Shown piece by piece: positions 17,592-26,539 of a stretch of DNA of 64,000 nucleotides. Position 1 is the stretch's first letter. The number at the start of each line of letters is the position of its first letter. Made by a program: the position numbers and the translations under genes. The notes beneath the pieces were generated by a model. The model ran no database searches. It worked only from the letters and a program-made list of their open reading frames with translations, and was not told the DNA's origin. Origin of the DNA: Acidobacteriota bacterium (lineage in GTDB: Bacteria; Acidobacteriota; Terriglobia; Acidiferrales; UBA7541); contig JABCYZ010000022.1 in the NCBI GenBank assembly GCA_013289955.1, forward strand, positions 39,732 through 103,731, written 5' to 3'.

Positions 17592-18849
17592 GGCACATCC
17601 TTTTTTGAAGTTCAGAAGAATTTGCAAGCTGATCGAGCAAGTGCAAGCCGCATTCGAGCGCTTTGGCGACGTCTCCCGGTTCGACGGATTCCGCCGGGTC
17701 GTGGCTGATTCCACCGGGAGAGCGCAGGAAAATCATCGCGGCAGGAACCTTTTCGGCGAGGATCATGGCGTCGTGTCCGGCGCCGCTTGTCATGCGGTGC
17801 GGTTGGCAGCCTGTGCTGCGAATGGCTTCCTGGATCTGGTCGATCAGAAATGGGTCCATCGCAACCGCGTGCTGGCTTAGCAGCACGCTTTGCCGGAGGG
17901 TCAGGCCACGGCGCGCGGCAATTTCGCGGGCCAGCCGAACAAGCGTTTCCGCCGCGCGTTTGAGAATGTCGTCCGACTTGTGGCGAACATCAAGACTTAC
18001 GCGCGCTTCCGCGGCAATCACATTCGTCGCGCCGGGTTTTGCTTCGATTTGGCCAACGGTCGCAACGAGGCCGGGATGATTTTCGGCGGTGCGCTCGACG
18101 GCCAGGATCCATTCGGCGGCGGCGGCGATGGCATCGTGGCGGAGATGCATGGGCGTTGTGCCGGCATGGTTGGCCCTGCCCAGAAATTCGAACGACATGC
18201 GAGATTGCGCCGCGATGGCTTCGACGGCGCCAAGCGACCGTCCCAGCGATTCGAGCACCGGTCCTTGCTCGATATGAAATTCCAGGTAGGCCAGGGTGCC
18301 CTTGCTCAGCGCCGCGCGCGGAATATCCTCGAGGTTCAGTCCAAAGTGTTCGATGGCGTTCTTGACGGAGATTCCATTCCCGTCCTCGCGATTCAGGAGA
18401 TCAGAATCGAGCCTGCCGACCAGAGCGCAGCTGCCGATAAAAGGCGTGCCGAAGCGGACTCCTTCTTCTTCGGAAAAGCCGACGACTTCGATGGCGAAAG
18501 GAAGCTGTCGCCCCTCGAGCGCCTCGAGGAGAGCGACGGCGATCACCACGCCTAGGACGCCGTCAAAAGCTCCGGCGTTCGGGACTGTATCGAGGTGCGA
18601 GCCGAGCAGCAGGCGGGGTCGAGAGGATTCGGCCGCGCCGTAGAAGCCTCGCAGGTTTCCAGCTGCATCCACGGTCACTTCGGCTCCGGCGGCTTTGAGC
18701 CACCGGGCGATTTCGCGGTGACAATCGTGCATCGGCCGGGAAAGGAAAGTACGTCGCGTACCAGTTGGGTCTTCGGAGAAAGACGCGAGTTTACGGCAGC
18801 GAGCGATCACTTCATCCGCGCGAATTGTTGTACCGCCCAGTGTGGACAC
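17584..18849 (-). CDS. allC: Allantoate amidohydrolase
   Basis: A 421-residue M20 peptidase-fold hydrolase. Metal and catalytic motifs are GSHLDTVPNAGAFDG, the triple-Glu FSEEEGVRFG, HIEQGPVLE and GAGHDAMILAEK; a dimerisation lid lies between about 215 and 330. It should hydrolyse allantoate to ureidoglycine, CO2 and ammonia using two divalent metals, in the cytoplasm. It differs from the neighbouring ureidoglycolate-type paralogue in the EEE motif (the paralogue has SEEPTRF). It starts 6 nt after the uricase stop and overlaps the next gene by 8 nt, so it is clearly part of the operon. N-carbamoyl-beta-alanine hydrolase is a possible alternative on fold alone, but the context favours AllC. 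Confidence 0.88.
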   Translation of the reverse strand: MSTLGGTTIRADEVIARCRKLASFSEDPTGTRRTFLSRPMHDCHREIARWLKAAGAEVTVDAAGNLRGFYGAAESSRPRLLLGSHLDTVPNAGAFDGVLGVVIAVALLEALEGRQLPFAIEVVGFSEEEGVRFGTPFIGSCALVGRLDSDLLNREDGNGISVKNAIEHFGLNLEDIPRAALSKGTLAYLEFHIEQGPVLESLGRSLGAVEAIAAQSRMSFEFLGRANHAGTTPMHLRHDAIAAAAEWILAVERTAENHPGLVATVGQIEAKPGATNVIAAEARVSLDVRHKSDDILKRAAETLVRLAREIAARRGLTLRQSVLLSQHAVAMDPFLIDQIQEAIRSTGCQPHRMTSGAGHDAMILAEKVPAAMIFLRSPGGISHDPAESVEPGDVAKALECGLHLLDQLANSSELQKRMCRA

Positions 18850-18855
18850 AGAAGT

Positions 18856-19704
18856 CTAGCCTTTTCGGCCGAGGCGCGCCTCGATCGTGCCGTGAGGCTC
18901 GTCGATCGGCACAAAAATCTCGTTGGGATTGTCCTGTCCGAAACGCGAAAGGTCTGCGAGTAGAAAGTGTTTGTTGGGCATCGTCAAATGGATGTCTGCG
19001 ATTTCGGGAACACCAGCGAGAACGCTTTCACCCATGGCGTATAGCGTGTGTTGCACGGATTTGCTGGCGTGGGCGGCGAAGACGCCCAGCAAAATGTCGC
19101 GAACCCTCGAACGCAATGCGCGAAAAGGGACACTGGCCGACGAATAGGTCCAACGCGCGCCGAGAGACGTCGCAAGGAGACGGTCTGTTGTTTCCGGCAA
19201 AGTTGTAAGCGAATCCTTGAGGAAGCCCATAAAAGCGGAGTTCGCCGTTTTCAGGATGATCAGGTCTCGGAGCCCCGCCTGGACTGACGGCGCGGCATTT
19301 CGCGCCGCGGCAATCGCCGCCGTCTGGCATTCGCTGCTGGATTCGACAAAGGTCGTGGGGTGAGGCTTCCCTTTCAGGTCAAGGTGCCGCCAGGATTTTT
19401 CAGAGAGGGTGACCCGGGCGGCCGAGACTTGGGGATTCCGGTCCAGGAAAAAAGCGGCCAGTTCCTTGCCAAATTCTTCCATGCCGTCCGCTCGAGAAGT
19501 TCGCGCCAGGGAGTACACAGTGTTCTTCATCGTGTCGGTCGGGAGAATCCTGCTGTTGTCGCCCGCGACAAAACAGGACTCGAAATCACCTTCGAGAAGA
19601 ATCTCGATGGTCCATTCGCAAAAATCGTGATGGCCGGGGTGGCGCCGCACCTTTGCGAGGCGGACTCGCGATTTGCCGTAGCTATTTTCGGCCAGCGTGA
19701 TCAT
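18856..19704 (-). CDS. Urate oxidase (uricase)
   Basis: A 282-residue cofactor-free uricase made of two T-fold domains. The N-terminal NSYGKSRVRLAKV carries the catalytic Lys of the family, and LPTDTMKNTVYSLA carries the conserved Thr-Asp pair that binds urate and oxygen. The C-terminal domain has TMPNKHFLLADLSRF and ends in a GTIEARLG segment. It oxidises urate to 5-hydroxyisourate with release of peroxide. It lies 4 nt after the HIU hydrolase gene and 6 nt before allantoate amidohydrolase, so product handling is encoded directly beside it. No catalase gene is in the window. It appears full length. Confidence 0.93.
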   Translation of the reverse strand: MITLAENSYGKSRVRLAKVRRHPGHHDFCEWTIEILLEGDFESCFVAGDNSRILPTDTMKNTVYSLARTSRADGMEEFGKELAAFFLDRNPQVSAARVTLSEKSWRHLDLKGKPHPTTFVESSSECQTAAIAAARNAAPSVQAGLRDLIILKTANSAFMGFLKDSLTTLPETTDRLLATSLGARWTYSSASVPFRALRSRVRDILLGVFAAHASKSVQHTLYAMGESVLAGVPEIADIHLTMPNKHFLLADLSRFGQDNPNEIFVPIDEPHGTIEARLGRKG

Positions 19705-19708
19705 GAGC

Positions 19709-20053
19709 TCAGCTTCCCCGGTACGTCGTATAGCCGTTGGGACTCAGGAGCAACGGAATGTGGAAGTGCGACTGGCCTTCGCGCGCTTCGAAGGTGATTT
19801 CGACGACCGGATAAAGGCCTTCACTTTTCTGATGACGATAATAGGTTGCCGTATCGAAGGCCAAGCGGTACGTCCCCGCGCCGAGGGCTTCATTTTCAGG
19901 GAGCATTTGAGCGCAGCGGCCGTCGCTGTCGGTACGCAGCAGACTCAGCACGCGCCATTCGCCGGGGGACACTTGCCGCTCGAGCCGTACCGGGACATCT
20001 TGGGCCGGCTTGCCGAGTGCGGTATCCAGAACGTGGGTTGAAATTCGATTCAT
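19709..20053 (-). CDS. 5-hydroxyisourate hydrolase (transthyretin-like)
   Basis: A 114-residue transthyretin-related protein. The start ISTHVLDTALGKPA holds the conserved His, and it ends with YRGS, the C-terminal tetrapeptide that distinguishes HIU hydrolase from transthyretin. It converts the uricase product 5-hydroxyisourate to OHCU. The frame is open to 20194, but ATG 20053 is chosen because it overlaps the TGA stop of the upstream fusion gene in an ATGA arrangement and gives the normal family length. This coupling places it between the OHCU decarboxylase domain and uricase, the two enzymes on either side of its step. Confidence 0.92.
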   Translation of the reverse strand: MNRISTHVLDTALGKPAQDVPVRLERQVSPGEWRVLSLLRTDSDGRCAQMLPENEALGAGTYRLAFDTATYYRHQKSEGLYPVVEITFEAREGQSHFHIPLLLSPNGYTTYRGS

Positions 20054-21444
20054 GAAGAGAGCCATTTCCTGAGGCGAAGATGGGTGATCTGGCGCTGCTG
20101 CTCGACTGCTTCGTAAAGCTCTGTTCTTTCGTCGCTCTCCAAGCGCCGCTTGAGAATCTCGAGGATTTCTGACGCCGATTTGCCGGTGGCGCACACGATA
20201 AAGATGCGGTTAAAGCGCCGCTCATAGGCGCGATTGCCTTCGGCGAGTGCGGTCCTGACGTCTTCGCCGGAAGTTGCAACCTGGCGCTGCTCTTCTCCGG
20301 ACCAGGCACGAGACCGCGCCGGCGCGGAGGCGGGGGAATGGGAATCGCCTATTCTCGGATGGCTCTCGAAGGCTTCTAGCCAATCGGACTCCGGGAGACT
20401 CTTCCAGACTTCGTCACAGGCAGACAAGAGGGCCGTTTCCCCAAGGATTGGTCTCCGGTTCGCCATCGCGAGGGCCCAGGCTTTTGAGCCGCAACAGGGC
20501 AGGATTTTTTCGGCGGCTTCACCGAGCGGCAGATCGTTCCATCTCGCGAGTACTTTTCTGGCGTTTTCGCTCCGCGCTCCGTGCGCTTTGAGGTTTTCGA
20601 GAAATTCGGCGACAAGGTTCCCGGCGACTGCCGCTCGATACCGGGATGTGGAGCGAATATCGTCGATCGGCCGGACCTCGCTCGCTGCCATCGTTTTCAC
20701 TAGCGGAATGAGATGCGGATCGATGCGATTTCCTTTCACGAGCCGTTCTGTCTCGGCCAAACGCAGGGGAACGGGCGCTACGCTTCCCATGGCAAGACGA
20801 AGGTCGTAGACAACGCCATTCCGGAGATGCCCCAGCCCCGCGAGGCACACTTTCGAAATGGCTTGCGCATTGCGCGCCCCAACCTTCCGCGCATGGGCAT
20901 AGTAACCTGAAAACTGTTTCTTGAGGCAGACCGCCTTAACCAGTTCGCCGGGCGCGAGCCGGGTTTTGCGGTAGCCAATGTGAAAGTCCCTGTAGGGCAC
21001 GCGCCGTTCTCCTCCGGCAGAAACGAGAAGAAGCTCTGCCTCGTAAACCATAAGCACAGGGAGGGAATCGGCTGCCGGAGAAGCGTTCACGATGTTGCCG
21101 CCGATCGTCCCGCGATTCTGGTTGGCGATGCCGCCGGTCCAGGCTGCGGCACTGGCCAGCAAGGGGAACTCACGGTTGATCGTTTCATTTCGGCGCAAAT
21201 CGGTATAGGTCGATCCGGCACCAATCTGGATTTCGTCGGAGATACTCTCGATCCGGCGCAGCTCGGGAAGATTCCAGATGCTGACCAGCTTCTGCCGGAG
21301 AAGTTTTCCAGCGGAATATTGCACCATGACGTCGGTGCCGCCGGCGATGGGTAGCCATGCGCCGGGATCCTGAGCGAGAAGCGAAAGGACGGCGGGCAGC
21401 GTCGGCGGCCGAACGAGTTCATATTCGGCGGGATGGGCCCTCAC
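20050..21444 (-). CDS. Fusion: xanthine dehydrogenase FAD subunit + OHCU decarboxylase (UraD)
   Basis: A 464-residue two-part protein. Residues 1-170 are a CO-dehydrogenase-flavoprotein-type FAD domain (IAGGTDVMVQ, TIGGNIVNASPAAD) and 175-285 its C-terminal domain. From about 294 a complete UraD domain follows, with the catalytic His362 in ESHPRIGD. The first half passes electrons from the 2Fe-2S subunit to NAD or another acceptor during xanthine oxidation. The second decarboxylates OHCU to S-allantoin, three steps later. GTG 21444 is chosen because it overlaps the upstream TGA as GTGA; the frame is open to 21618. No internal stop or frameshift separates the halves. See the finding on this fusion. 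Confidence 0.88.
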   Translation of the reverse strand: MRAHPAEYELVRPPTLPAVLSLLAQDPGAWLPIAGGTDVMVQYSAGKLLRQKLVSIWNLPELRRIESISDEIQIGAGSTYTDLRRNETINREFPLLASAAAWTGGIANQNRGTIGGNIVNASPAADSLPVLMVYEAELLLVSAGGERRVPYRDFHIGYRKTRLAPGELVKAVCLKKQFSGYYAHARKVGARNAQAISKVCLAGLGHLRNGVVYDLRLAMGSVAPVPLRLAETERLVKGNRIDPHLIPLVKTMAASEVRPIDDIRSTSRYRAAVAGNLVAEFLENLKAHGARSENARKVLARWNDLPLGEAAEKILPCCGSKAWALAMANRRPILGETALLSACDEVWKSLPESDWLEAFESHPRIGDSHSPASAPARSRAWSGEEQRQVATSGEDVRTALAEGNRAYERRFNRIFIVCATGKSASEILEILKRRLESDERTELYEAVEQQRQITHLRLRKWLSS

Positions 21445-21938
21445 GTCGCGGCTCCCCGGCGGCCGGCTTCCGCGACGGCTTCGAAGATTTGCATGTAGCC
21501 CGTGCAGCGGCAAAGATTGCCGCTGAGGCCTTCGCGGATTTCTTCGAGCGTGGGCTCGGGTGTTTTCTCCAGTAGATGAAGGGACGCGAGGATCATTCCG
21601 GGAGTGCAGATGCCGCACTGTGCAGCGCCGCAGTCGAGAAAAGACTGCTGCAGCAGTTCCAGGCGGCCGTCAGAAGCCAGGCCTTCGATCGTGACGATCT
21701 TCGCGCCTTCGGCTTGAAGCGCGGGGATGAGGCAGCTGTTCACCAGCGTTCCGTCGACCAAAACGGAGCATGAGCCGCACTCGCCTTCGCCACACCCTTC
21801 TTTCGTTCCGGTCAAGCGAAGCTCGTGGCGCAGGACGTCGAGCAGACGCTCCATCGGGTACACGTGGACGGTTTCGAGCTTTCCGTTGACCGTAAAAGAA
21901 ATGTCGCTTTTGGCCTGGCCCTCGGGGGATTCGCTCAT
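21441..21938 (-). CDS. Xanthine dehydrogenase 2Fe-2S subunit
   Basis: A 165-residue ferredoxin-type subunit of a molybdenum hydroxylase. The first cluster site is CGEGECGSCSVLVDG plus a later Cys in NSCLIPAL; the second is CGAAQCGICTPGM and CRCTGY. These eight cysteines bind two [2Fe-2S] centres that pass electrons from the Mo centre to FAD. Its ATG overlaps the stop of the Mo subunit gene by 4 nt and its stop overlaps the start of the FAD/UraD fusion by 4 nt, so the three subunits are translationally coupled. Length is normal for CoxS/XdhC-type subunits. Confidence 0.93.
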   Translation of the reverse strand: MSESPEGQAKSDISFTVNGKLETVHVYPMERLLDVLRHELRLTGTKEGCGEGECGSCSVLVDGTLVNSCLIPALQAEGAKIVTIEGLASDGRLELLQQSFLDCGAAQCGICTPGMILASLHLLEKTPEPTLEEIREGLSGNLCRCTGYMQIFEAVAEAGRRGAAT

Positions 21939-24196
21939 TCTCGGCCTCCGGCCTCTCGCACGGGCTCGGCGGAGCTTTCAGGCAGCGCAGCGAAAATATC
22001 TTCCGGAAGCAGCGGGATCGAATGGAAGGAGACGTGCAGCGCGTCTTCGACGGCGTTGATAATCGCCGGAGCCGGGCCGTCCATCGGGAGTTCGCCGATT
22101 CCCTTTGCGCCGTACGCACCGTGAACGTTGCCCAGTTCCTCGAAATAGACTCGAATGGGAGGAAGATCGGCCGAAGTGGGCATGATGTAGTTGGTCATCT
22201 GGCCGTTTTGCATGCGGCCCTCTTCCCAGACGACTTTTTCGTATAAGGCAAAGCCGATGCCTTGGGCGACGCCGCCGACGATTTGTCCTTTGGCAAGAAC
22301 AGGGTGCAGGACTTTTCCTACTTCCTGGAGGGCCACGAAATCGTCTACCGTGACGCTGTAGGTGGCCAGGTCCACGGTGACTTCGGCGACGTAAACGGCC
22401 CAGGCAAAGGCGGCGTACGCCGAGCCGCGGTATTTTTCCTCATCCCACACAATGTCTTCGGGCTGCTCGTACTCGGCCAGGCTGCGGATTTTGCCGTGCT
22501 TTCGGGTGTAGGCCCGGCAGGCGGCGCGGAATTCTTCGGGCGAGTAGGAGTCAGAGAGCAGGCCACTTGCGGTCAGTGTTTTCAGGACTCCCAGGGCCGC
22601 TGATTGCACGAGTTTTCCAACGACCATGACCGTGCGGGAGGCGACCGTGGGGCCGCTGTTGGGGACTTCGTCGGTGTCGGGCTGGGCAATGCTGACGTCT
22701 TCATAAGCGATACCGAGGGCTTCGGCAACAATTTGGCACAACACGGTATTGGTTCCCTGGCCGAATTCCGTGCTGGAGACGAGGATGCGCAGGCTGCCGT
22801 TGGCGCTGGCTTCGACGCCGACTACAGAGCCGAGAAAACGCTCGCCGGAGCCCGTGAATCCGGCGCCGTGGAGGAAAGAGGCGATGCCGACGCCCTTTTT
22901 GCGCGAGGCTTGATCGTTTCGCCGCGCGAAGTTTTCTTTTTTTGCGTGATAGTCCGAGAGTTCGAGGGCGCGGCTGAGAAGTTTATCGAGATCAATCTCT
23001 TCGTTTATGGTCTGGCCGGTTGTGGTGGTCTGGCCTGGTTTGAGGAAATTTCGGCGGCGGATTTCGACGGGAGAAAGACCAACGGCCTGGGCGATGCGGT
23101 CCATGTGGCGTTCGAGCGCGAAGAGCGACTGGGGCGCGCCGAATCCGCGGAACGCGCCGTGCGGCGGGGCGTTGGTGGCGACGGCTTTGGCGCGAATGCG
23201 GACACTCGGCCAGTAGTACGGGCCGCCCGAGTGAATGGCGCCGCGAGAGAGAACGACCGGGGAGAGGGTTTTGTAGGCGCCGCCGTCGATGGTGAAATCG
23301 ATCTCTCCACCGAGAATTCGGCCGTCTTTGCTGACTGCGGTGCGGAGCCGGGTGCGGGAGGGATGACGCTTGGTGGTGGCGGCCATGTCTTCCAAGCGAT
23401 CGTAAATAATCTTCACCGGTTTGCCGGCCTTCCTGGCGAGTAGCGCGGCGTGGGCGGCGATCATCGACGGATATTCTTCCTTGCCGCCAAAAGCGCCGCC
23501 GGTTTCCATTTGTACGACGCGGACCCGGTCGGCGGCGAAAGCGAAGAGCTTCATGAGGGCTTTGTGGATGTAGTAGGGACACTGAAGCGAGCCCCAGACG
23601 GTGATGCCCTGCTCGGGGTCGAAGGCAGCGATCATTCCGTTATTTTCGATGTAGAGCTGCTCTTGCGCTCCCGTGGTGTATTCCGCTTCGACGATATGGT
23701 CTGCGTTTTGCCAGACGCAGTCGACATCGCCTTTTTCGATCAGATAACTCTTGAACGTGTTGTCGGCGCCCCAGATGATCTGTTCGAGCGACTCGCTTTC
23801 TTCGAGGGAGAAAATCGCGGGCAGAGGATCGTATTCGACGGAGACCGCGGCGACGGCTTTTGGGAGAAGATGGCGGTCCGGATGAGCGAGCAGGAGAAGC
23901 GGCTCCTCGGGGTGATTCACGATGCCGTCGGCGAGGCAGGGTTGGTCATCTTCGATGAGCGCGATGCAATTTTTACCAGGGATGTCTTTGGCGGAGACGA
24001 TTACGAATTCGTTCCAGCGGATGCCGGGGCCGAAGGAGATCTGTTTGATTTTCGCGCGGGGAATGCGGCTGCGGACGGTGGCGCCATAGAGCATGCCGGG
24101 TAAAACCATGTCGTCCACGTAACGAGCCTGGCCGGTGACTTTGCCGCGGCCTTCCATGCGGGGGACCGAGGTGCCGACGATGGGTGCGTTTTTCAT
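21935..24196 (-). CDS. Xanthine dehydrogenase molybdenum-binding subunit
   Basis: A 753-residue large subunit of the xanthine oxidase family. The N-terminal hammerhead domain begins VGTSVPRMEGRGKVTGQARYVDD. Molybdopterin-contact motifs include GGAFGGKEEYPS, the AFRGFGAPQS loop, and a C-terminal GAKGIGELPMDGPAPAIINAV with the catalytic Glu. It hydroxylates hypoxanthine or xanthine to urate. The frame is open to 24280; ATG 24196 is chosen because the family normally starts just before IVGTSVPR, although no strong Shine-Dalgarno is visible. It is the second gene after allantoinase, 128 nt downstream. A Mo-cofactor insertion chaperone (XdhC type) is not in the window. Confidence 0.9.
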   Translation of the reverse strand: MKNAPIVGTSVPRMEGRGKVTGQARYVDDMVLPGMLYGATVRSRIPRAKIKQISFGPGIRWNEFVIVSAKDIPGKNCIALIEDDQPCLADGIVNHPEEPLLLLAHPDRHLLPKAVAAVSVEYDPLPAIFSLEESESLEQIIWGADNTFKSYLIEKGDVDCVWQNADHIVEAEYTTGAQEQLYIENNGMIAAFDPEQGITVWGSLQCPYYIHKALMKLFAFAADRVRVVQMETGGAFGGKEEYPSMIAAHAALLARKAGKPVKIIYDRLEDMAATTKRHPSRTRLRTAVSKDGRILGGEIDFTIDGGAYKTLSPVVLSRGAIHSGGPYYWPSVRIRAKAVATNAPPHGAFRGFGAPQSLFALERHMDRIAQAVGLSPVEIRRRNFLKPGQTTTTGQTINEEIDLDKLLSRALELSDYHAKKENFARRNDQASRKKGVGIASFLHGAGFTGSGERFLGSVVGVEASANGSLRILVSSTEFGQGTNTVLCQIVAEALGIAYEDVSIAQPDTDEVPNSGPTVASRTVMVVGKLVQSAALGVLKTLTASGLLSDSYSPEEFRAACRAYTRKHGKIRSLAEYEQPEDIVWDEEKYRGSAYAAFAWAVYVAEVTVDLATYSVTVDDFVALQEVGKVLHPVLAKGQIVGGVAQGIGFALYEKVVWEEGRMQNGQMTNYIMPTSADLPPIRVYFEELGNVHGAYGAKGIGELPMDGPAPAIINAVEDALHVSFHSIPLLPEDIFAALPESSAEPVREAGGRE

Positions 24197-24324
24197 CCGG
24201 ATCGCGGCTTTCGCCACGGGTTTCTTGCTTCTATTAGTGTATGACAGACAAATCGAAACGCGGCGTTCCGGTTGATACAAAAATCAGTTACGCGGCATCG
24301 CGGATTTTCTTCGGCCGCTGTTCG

Positions 24325-25674
24325 CTAAAGGCGATGCTCGACGCCGATGGGCTCGCCCGGGAATTGGCCACCGCCGAAAACCAGGTGGCCGCGAAGATAG
24401 GTGGCTTTCACTTCGCCACGCAGTTTTTCTCCGAGGTAGGGGGAAACCGGGTGACGGTAGTGCAAGCGGTCTCGGGTGACGACGAATTCGGTTTCGGGAT
24501 CGAAAATGACGAAGTCGGCATCGTACCCTCGGGCGAGACGGCCTTTGTGCCTGTGGCAGCCGGCTAGATTTGCTGGAGCTGCCGACATCCAGCGGGCAAT
24601 GTCTATCAGCGAAAATCCGCGGTTGACGGCTTCGGTGTGCATCAAGGGAAGAGCCAGGGAAAGGCTGGCGATTCCGCCCCAGGCCGTGCGGAAATTTCCT
24701 TCAGCGAGGCGCTTCATCTCGGGCGGACACGGAGAATGGTCGGTGACGACGAGGCCGATCGTTCCATCGCGGAGAGCCTGCCAGAGTTGATCGCGATTTT
24801 CGCGGTTGCGAATGGGCGGGGCGCATTTAAAGAGCGTTGCGCCTTTCGGAATGGATTCGGCGGCGAGATGCAGATAGTGGGGGCAGGTTTCCACGGTTAC
24901 CGGAAGGCCTTCGGCCTGAGCGGCGCGCAGTTCGGGAATGGCCTTGGCGGCCGAGAGATGGACGATGTGGAGGCGGAATTTATATTCGCGGCAGAGGGAG
25001 AGGAGCATTCGAATGGCGGAGAGTTCGGCTTCCTCGGGACGGGACTGGAGATAGGTCTCGTAGAGAGACCAATCCGCGTTTGCCAAACGCGCGGTGGCGG
25101 CATCTATCGGGGCGGGGAGTTCCGCGTGGACGAGGAGTGGCAAACCGGTCCGGGCGACGTGAGGCAAAGCGGCGCGCAGCTCGGGCTCGCTGACCATCGT
25201 GAAGCCGTCGATGCCGGGAGGAACCAGAAAACACTTGAAGCCAGGGACACTGGCGTTTCCGAGCGGCTCGATGTCGTGGGAATTGCCCCCGACGACTCCT
25301 CCCCAGGCCATCCAATCGACGCGGCATCGGCCTCTTGCGGCGGCGCGTTTGGTTTCGAGCGCAGGAACACTCGTGGTCGGGGGGAGACAGTTCAGAGGCA
25401 TGTCGACAAGTAGCGTGTAGCCGCCTGCGGCTGCGGCTCGCGTGGCGGTTAGGAAGCCTTCCCAATCGGCGCGGCCAGGGTCGTTGATGTGAACGTGAGA
25501 ATCGACCAGGCCAGGAAGGATCGCGGCATCGCCGAAATCCCGGATTTCGGCGTGTTCCGGAATTTGATGGGGGGCGACTACTTCGAGGATGCGGTCTCCT
25601 TCGACCAGCAGAGCGGCGGGACGCACGGCGTCCGGCGTTACAACACGGCGGGAAACGAAGGCGCTGAGACTCAT
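24325..25674 (-). CDS. allB: Allantoinase
   Basis: A 449-residue cyclic amidohydrolase of the dihydroorotase/allantoinase group. Metal ligands are HVH in LPGLVDSHVHINDPG, the bridging Lys in FKCFLVPPG, His in VHAE and HIVHLSAA, and Asp in VVTDHSPCPP. The SHVHINDPG start and TDHSPCPPEMK fit allantoinase better than dihydroorotase. It opens allantoin to allantoate, so it acts after UraD and before AllC. The gene leads the minus-strand purine operon, 128 nt upstream of the Mo subunit. It is divergent from the guanine-deaminase-like gene, and the 230-nt gap is the likely control region. Confidence 0.9.
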   Translation of the reverse strand: MSLSAFVSRRVVTPDAVRPAALLVEGDRILEVVAPHQIPEHAEIRDFGDAAILPGLVDSHVHINDPGRADWEGFLTATRAAAAGGYTLLVDMPLNCLPPTTSVPALETKRAAARGRCRVDWMAWGGVVGGNSHDIEPLGNASVPGFKCFLVPPGIDGFTMVSEPELRAALPHVARTGLPLLVHAELPAPIDAATARLANADWSLYETYLQSRPEEAELSAIRMLLSLCREYKFRLHIVHLSAAKAIPELRAAQAEGLPVTVETCPHYLHLAAESIPKGATLFKCAPPIRNRENRDQLWQALRDGTIGLVVTDHSPCPPEMKRLAEGNFRTAWGGIASLSLALPLMHTEAVNRGFSLIDIARWMSAAPANLAGCHRHKGRLARGYDADFVIFDPETEFVVTRDRLHYRHPVSPYLGEKLRGEVKATYLRGHLVFGGGQFPGEPIGVEHRL

Positions 25675-25718
25675 AGGGAGAGGCGGATCCGCAGAAAATC
25701 TCTTCTGATGGAGACCCG

Positions 25719-25747
25719 AGCGTAGACTGATATCCCGAGGTTTTCAA
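25719..25747 (-). promoter_or_regulatory. Candidate sigma-70 promoter of the allantoinase gene
   Basis: On the minus strand, TTGAAA and TACGCT are 17 nt apart, 45-73 nt before the allantoinase start. The -35 box matches well and the -10 box only partly, so this is a tentative call. Confidence 0.3.
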
Positions 25748-25903
25748 GTCGGCAAAATTGATTATTCAACTCGAAAAAAGTGCTGGGCGGCGGATGCTGA
25801 GGCTTATACTTGCCGGTTGGCGAAGCCCCGGGCTGGGTTCCTGGGGAATTTCCGGGCGCTCGGGAGTCTTGCCTGGGGACGGAAGGATCGGCGGCGACAA
25901 GAT

Positions 25904-26371
25904 TTGAGCAATATTTTCATGGCGCGGGCAATTCAGCTTTCGATTGAAGGAGTTCAATCGGGGCGCGGAGGACCGTTCGGCGCGGTGGTTGTGAGAGACG
26001 GCAAGATCATCGCCGAGGGTTCGAATGAGGTGACCTCGAAGAAGGATCCGACGGCGCATGCGGAAGTTCTGGCGATCCGGCGGGCATGCGAAAAGCTGGG
26101 CGCGTTCGAATTGAAGGATTCTGAGCTGTACACGTCCTGCGAACCGTGTCCGATGTGCCTCGGTGCGATTTATTGGGCGCGGCTCTCGCGGATTTATTTC
26201 GCCAGCACCGCCGAGGATGCGGCCAGGGCCGGATTTGACGACTCGTTCATTTACAGCGAGTTGAAGATGCCTTATTCGGGGCGGCGCATTCCCACCACGC
26301 AAATCATGAGGGACGAGGCGCTGGCCGGATTCCGGGCGTGGGCCGACCGGCCGAACAAGATTCCGTATTGA
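25904..26371 (+). CDS. Guanine deaminase-like nucleobase deaminase (CDA fold)
   Basis: A CDA-fold zinc deaminase of 155 residues. The zinc site is TAHAEVLAIR (His and proton-shuttle Glu) and CEPCPMCLGAIYWAR (two Cys). The tail FDDSFIYSELKMPYSGRRIPT and the final NKIPY resemble bacterial GuaD, which converts guanine to xanthine. The frame is open to 25817, but homologues begin near the FMARAIQLS segment, so TTG 25904 or ATG 25919 is likely; neither has a good Shine-Dalgarno. It faces away from the allantoinase operon and precedes a purine permease, which supports a purine role. tRNA-adenosine deaminase (TadA) is less likely given the GuaD-like C-terminus. Confidence 0.8.
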   Translation: MSNIFMARAIQLSIEGVQSGRGGPFGAVVVRDGKIIAEGSNEVTSKKDPTAHAEVLAIRRACEKLGAFELKDSELYTSCEPCPMCLGAIYWARLSRIYFASTAEDAARAGFDDSFIYSELKMPYSGRRIPTTQIMRDEALAGFRAWADRPNKIPY

Positions 26372-26539
26372 GATTTCCGTGCAGCGCCGGATGTGTTTTT
26401 TGCTGAACCCAGTGAGCGGAGAGGCTCGGCCAGAGGACACGCGCGCCCGGGACTTCATGGACTAGCTGCATTCGAAGTTTAGCCGCTGGCGGATTTGGTT
26501 CCGATCGAAGATGGGCCGGGTACGGGCGCGGAGGGACGA

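Noticed and set aside
26495..26539. Extended N-terminus of the purine permease
   Set aside because: The extra 15 residues from TTG 26495 have no family match; TTG 26540 has GGAGGG and the usual N-terminus.
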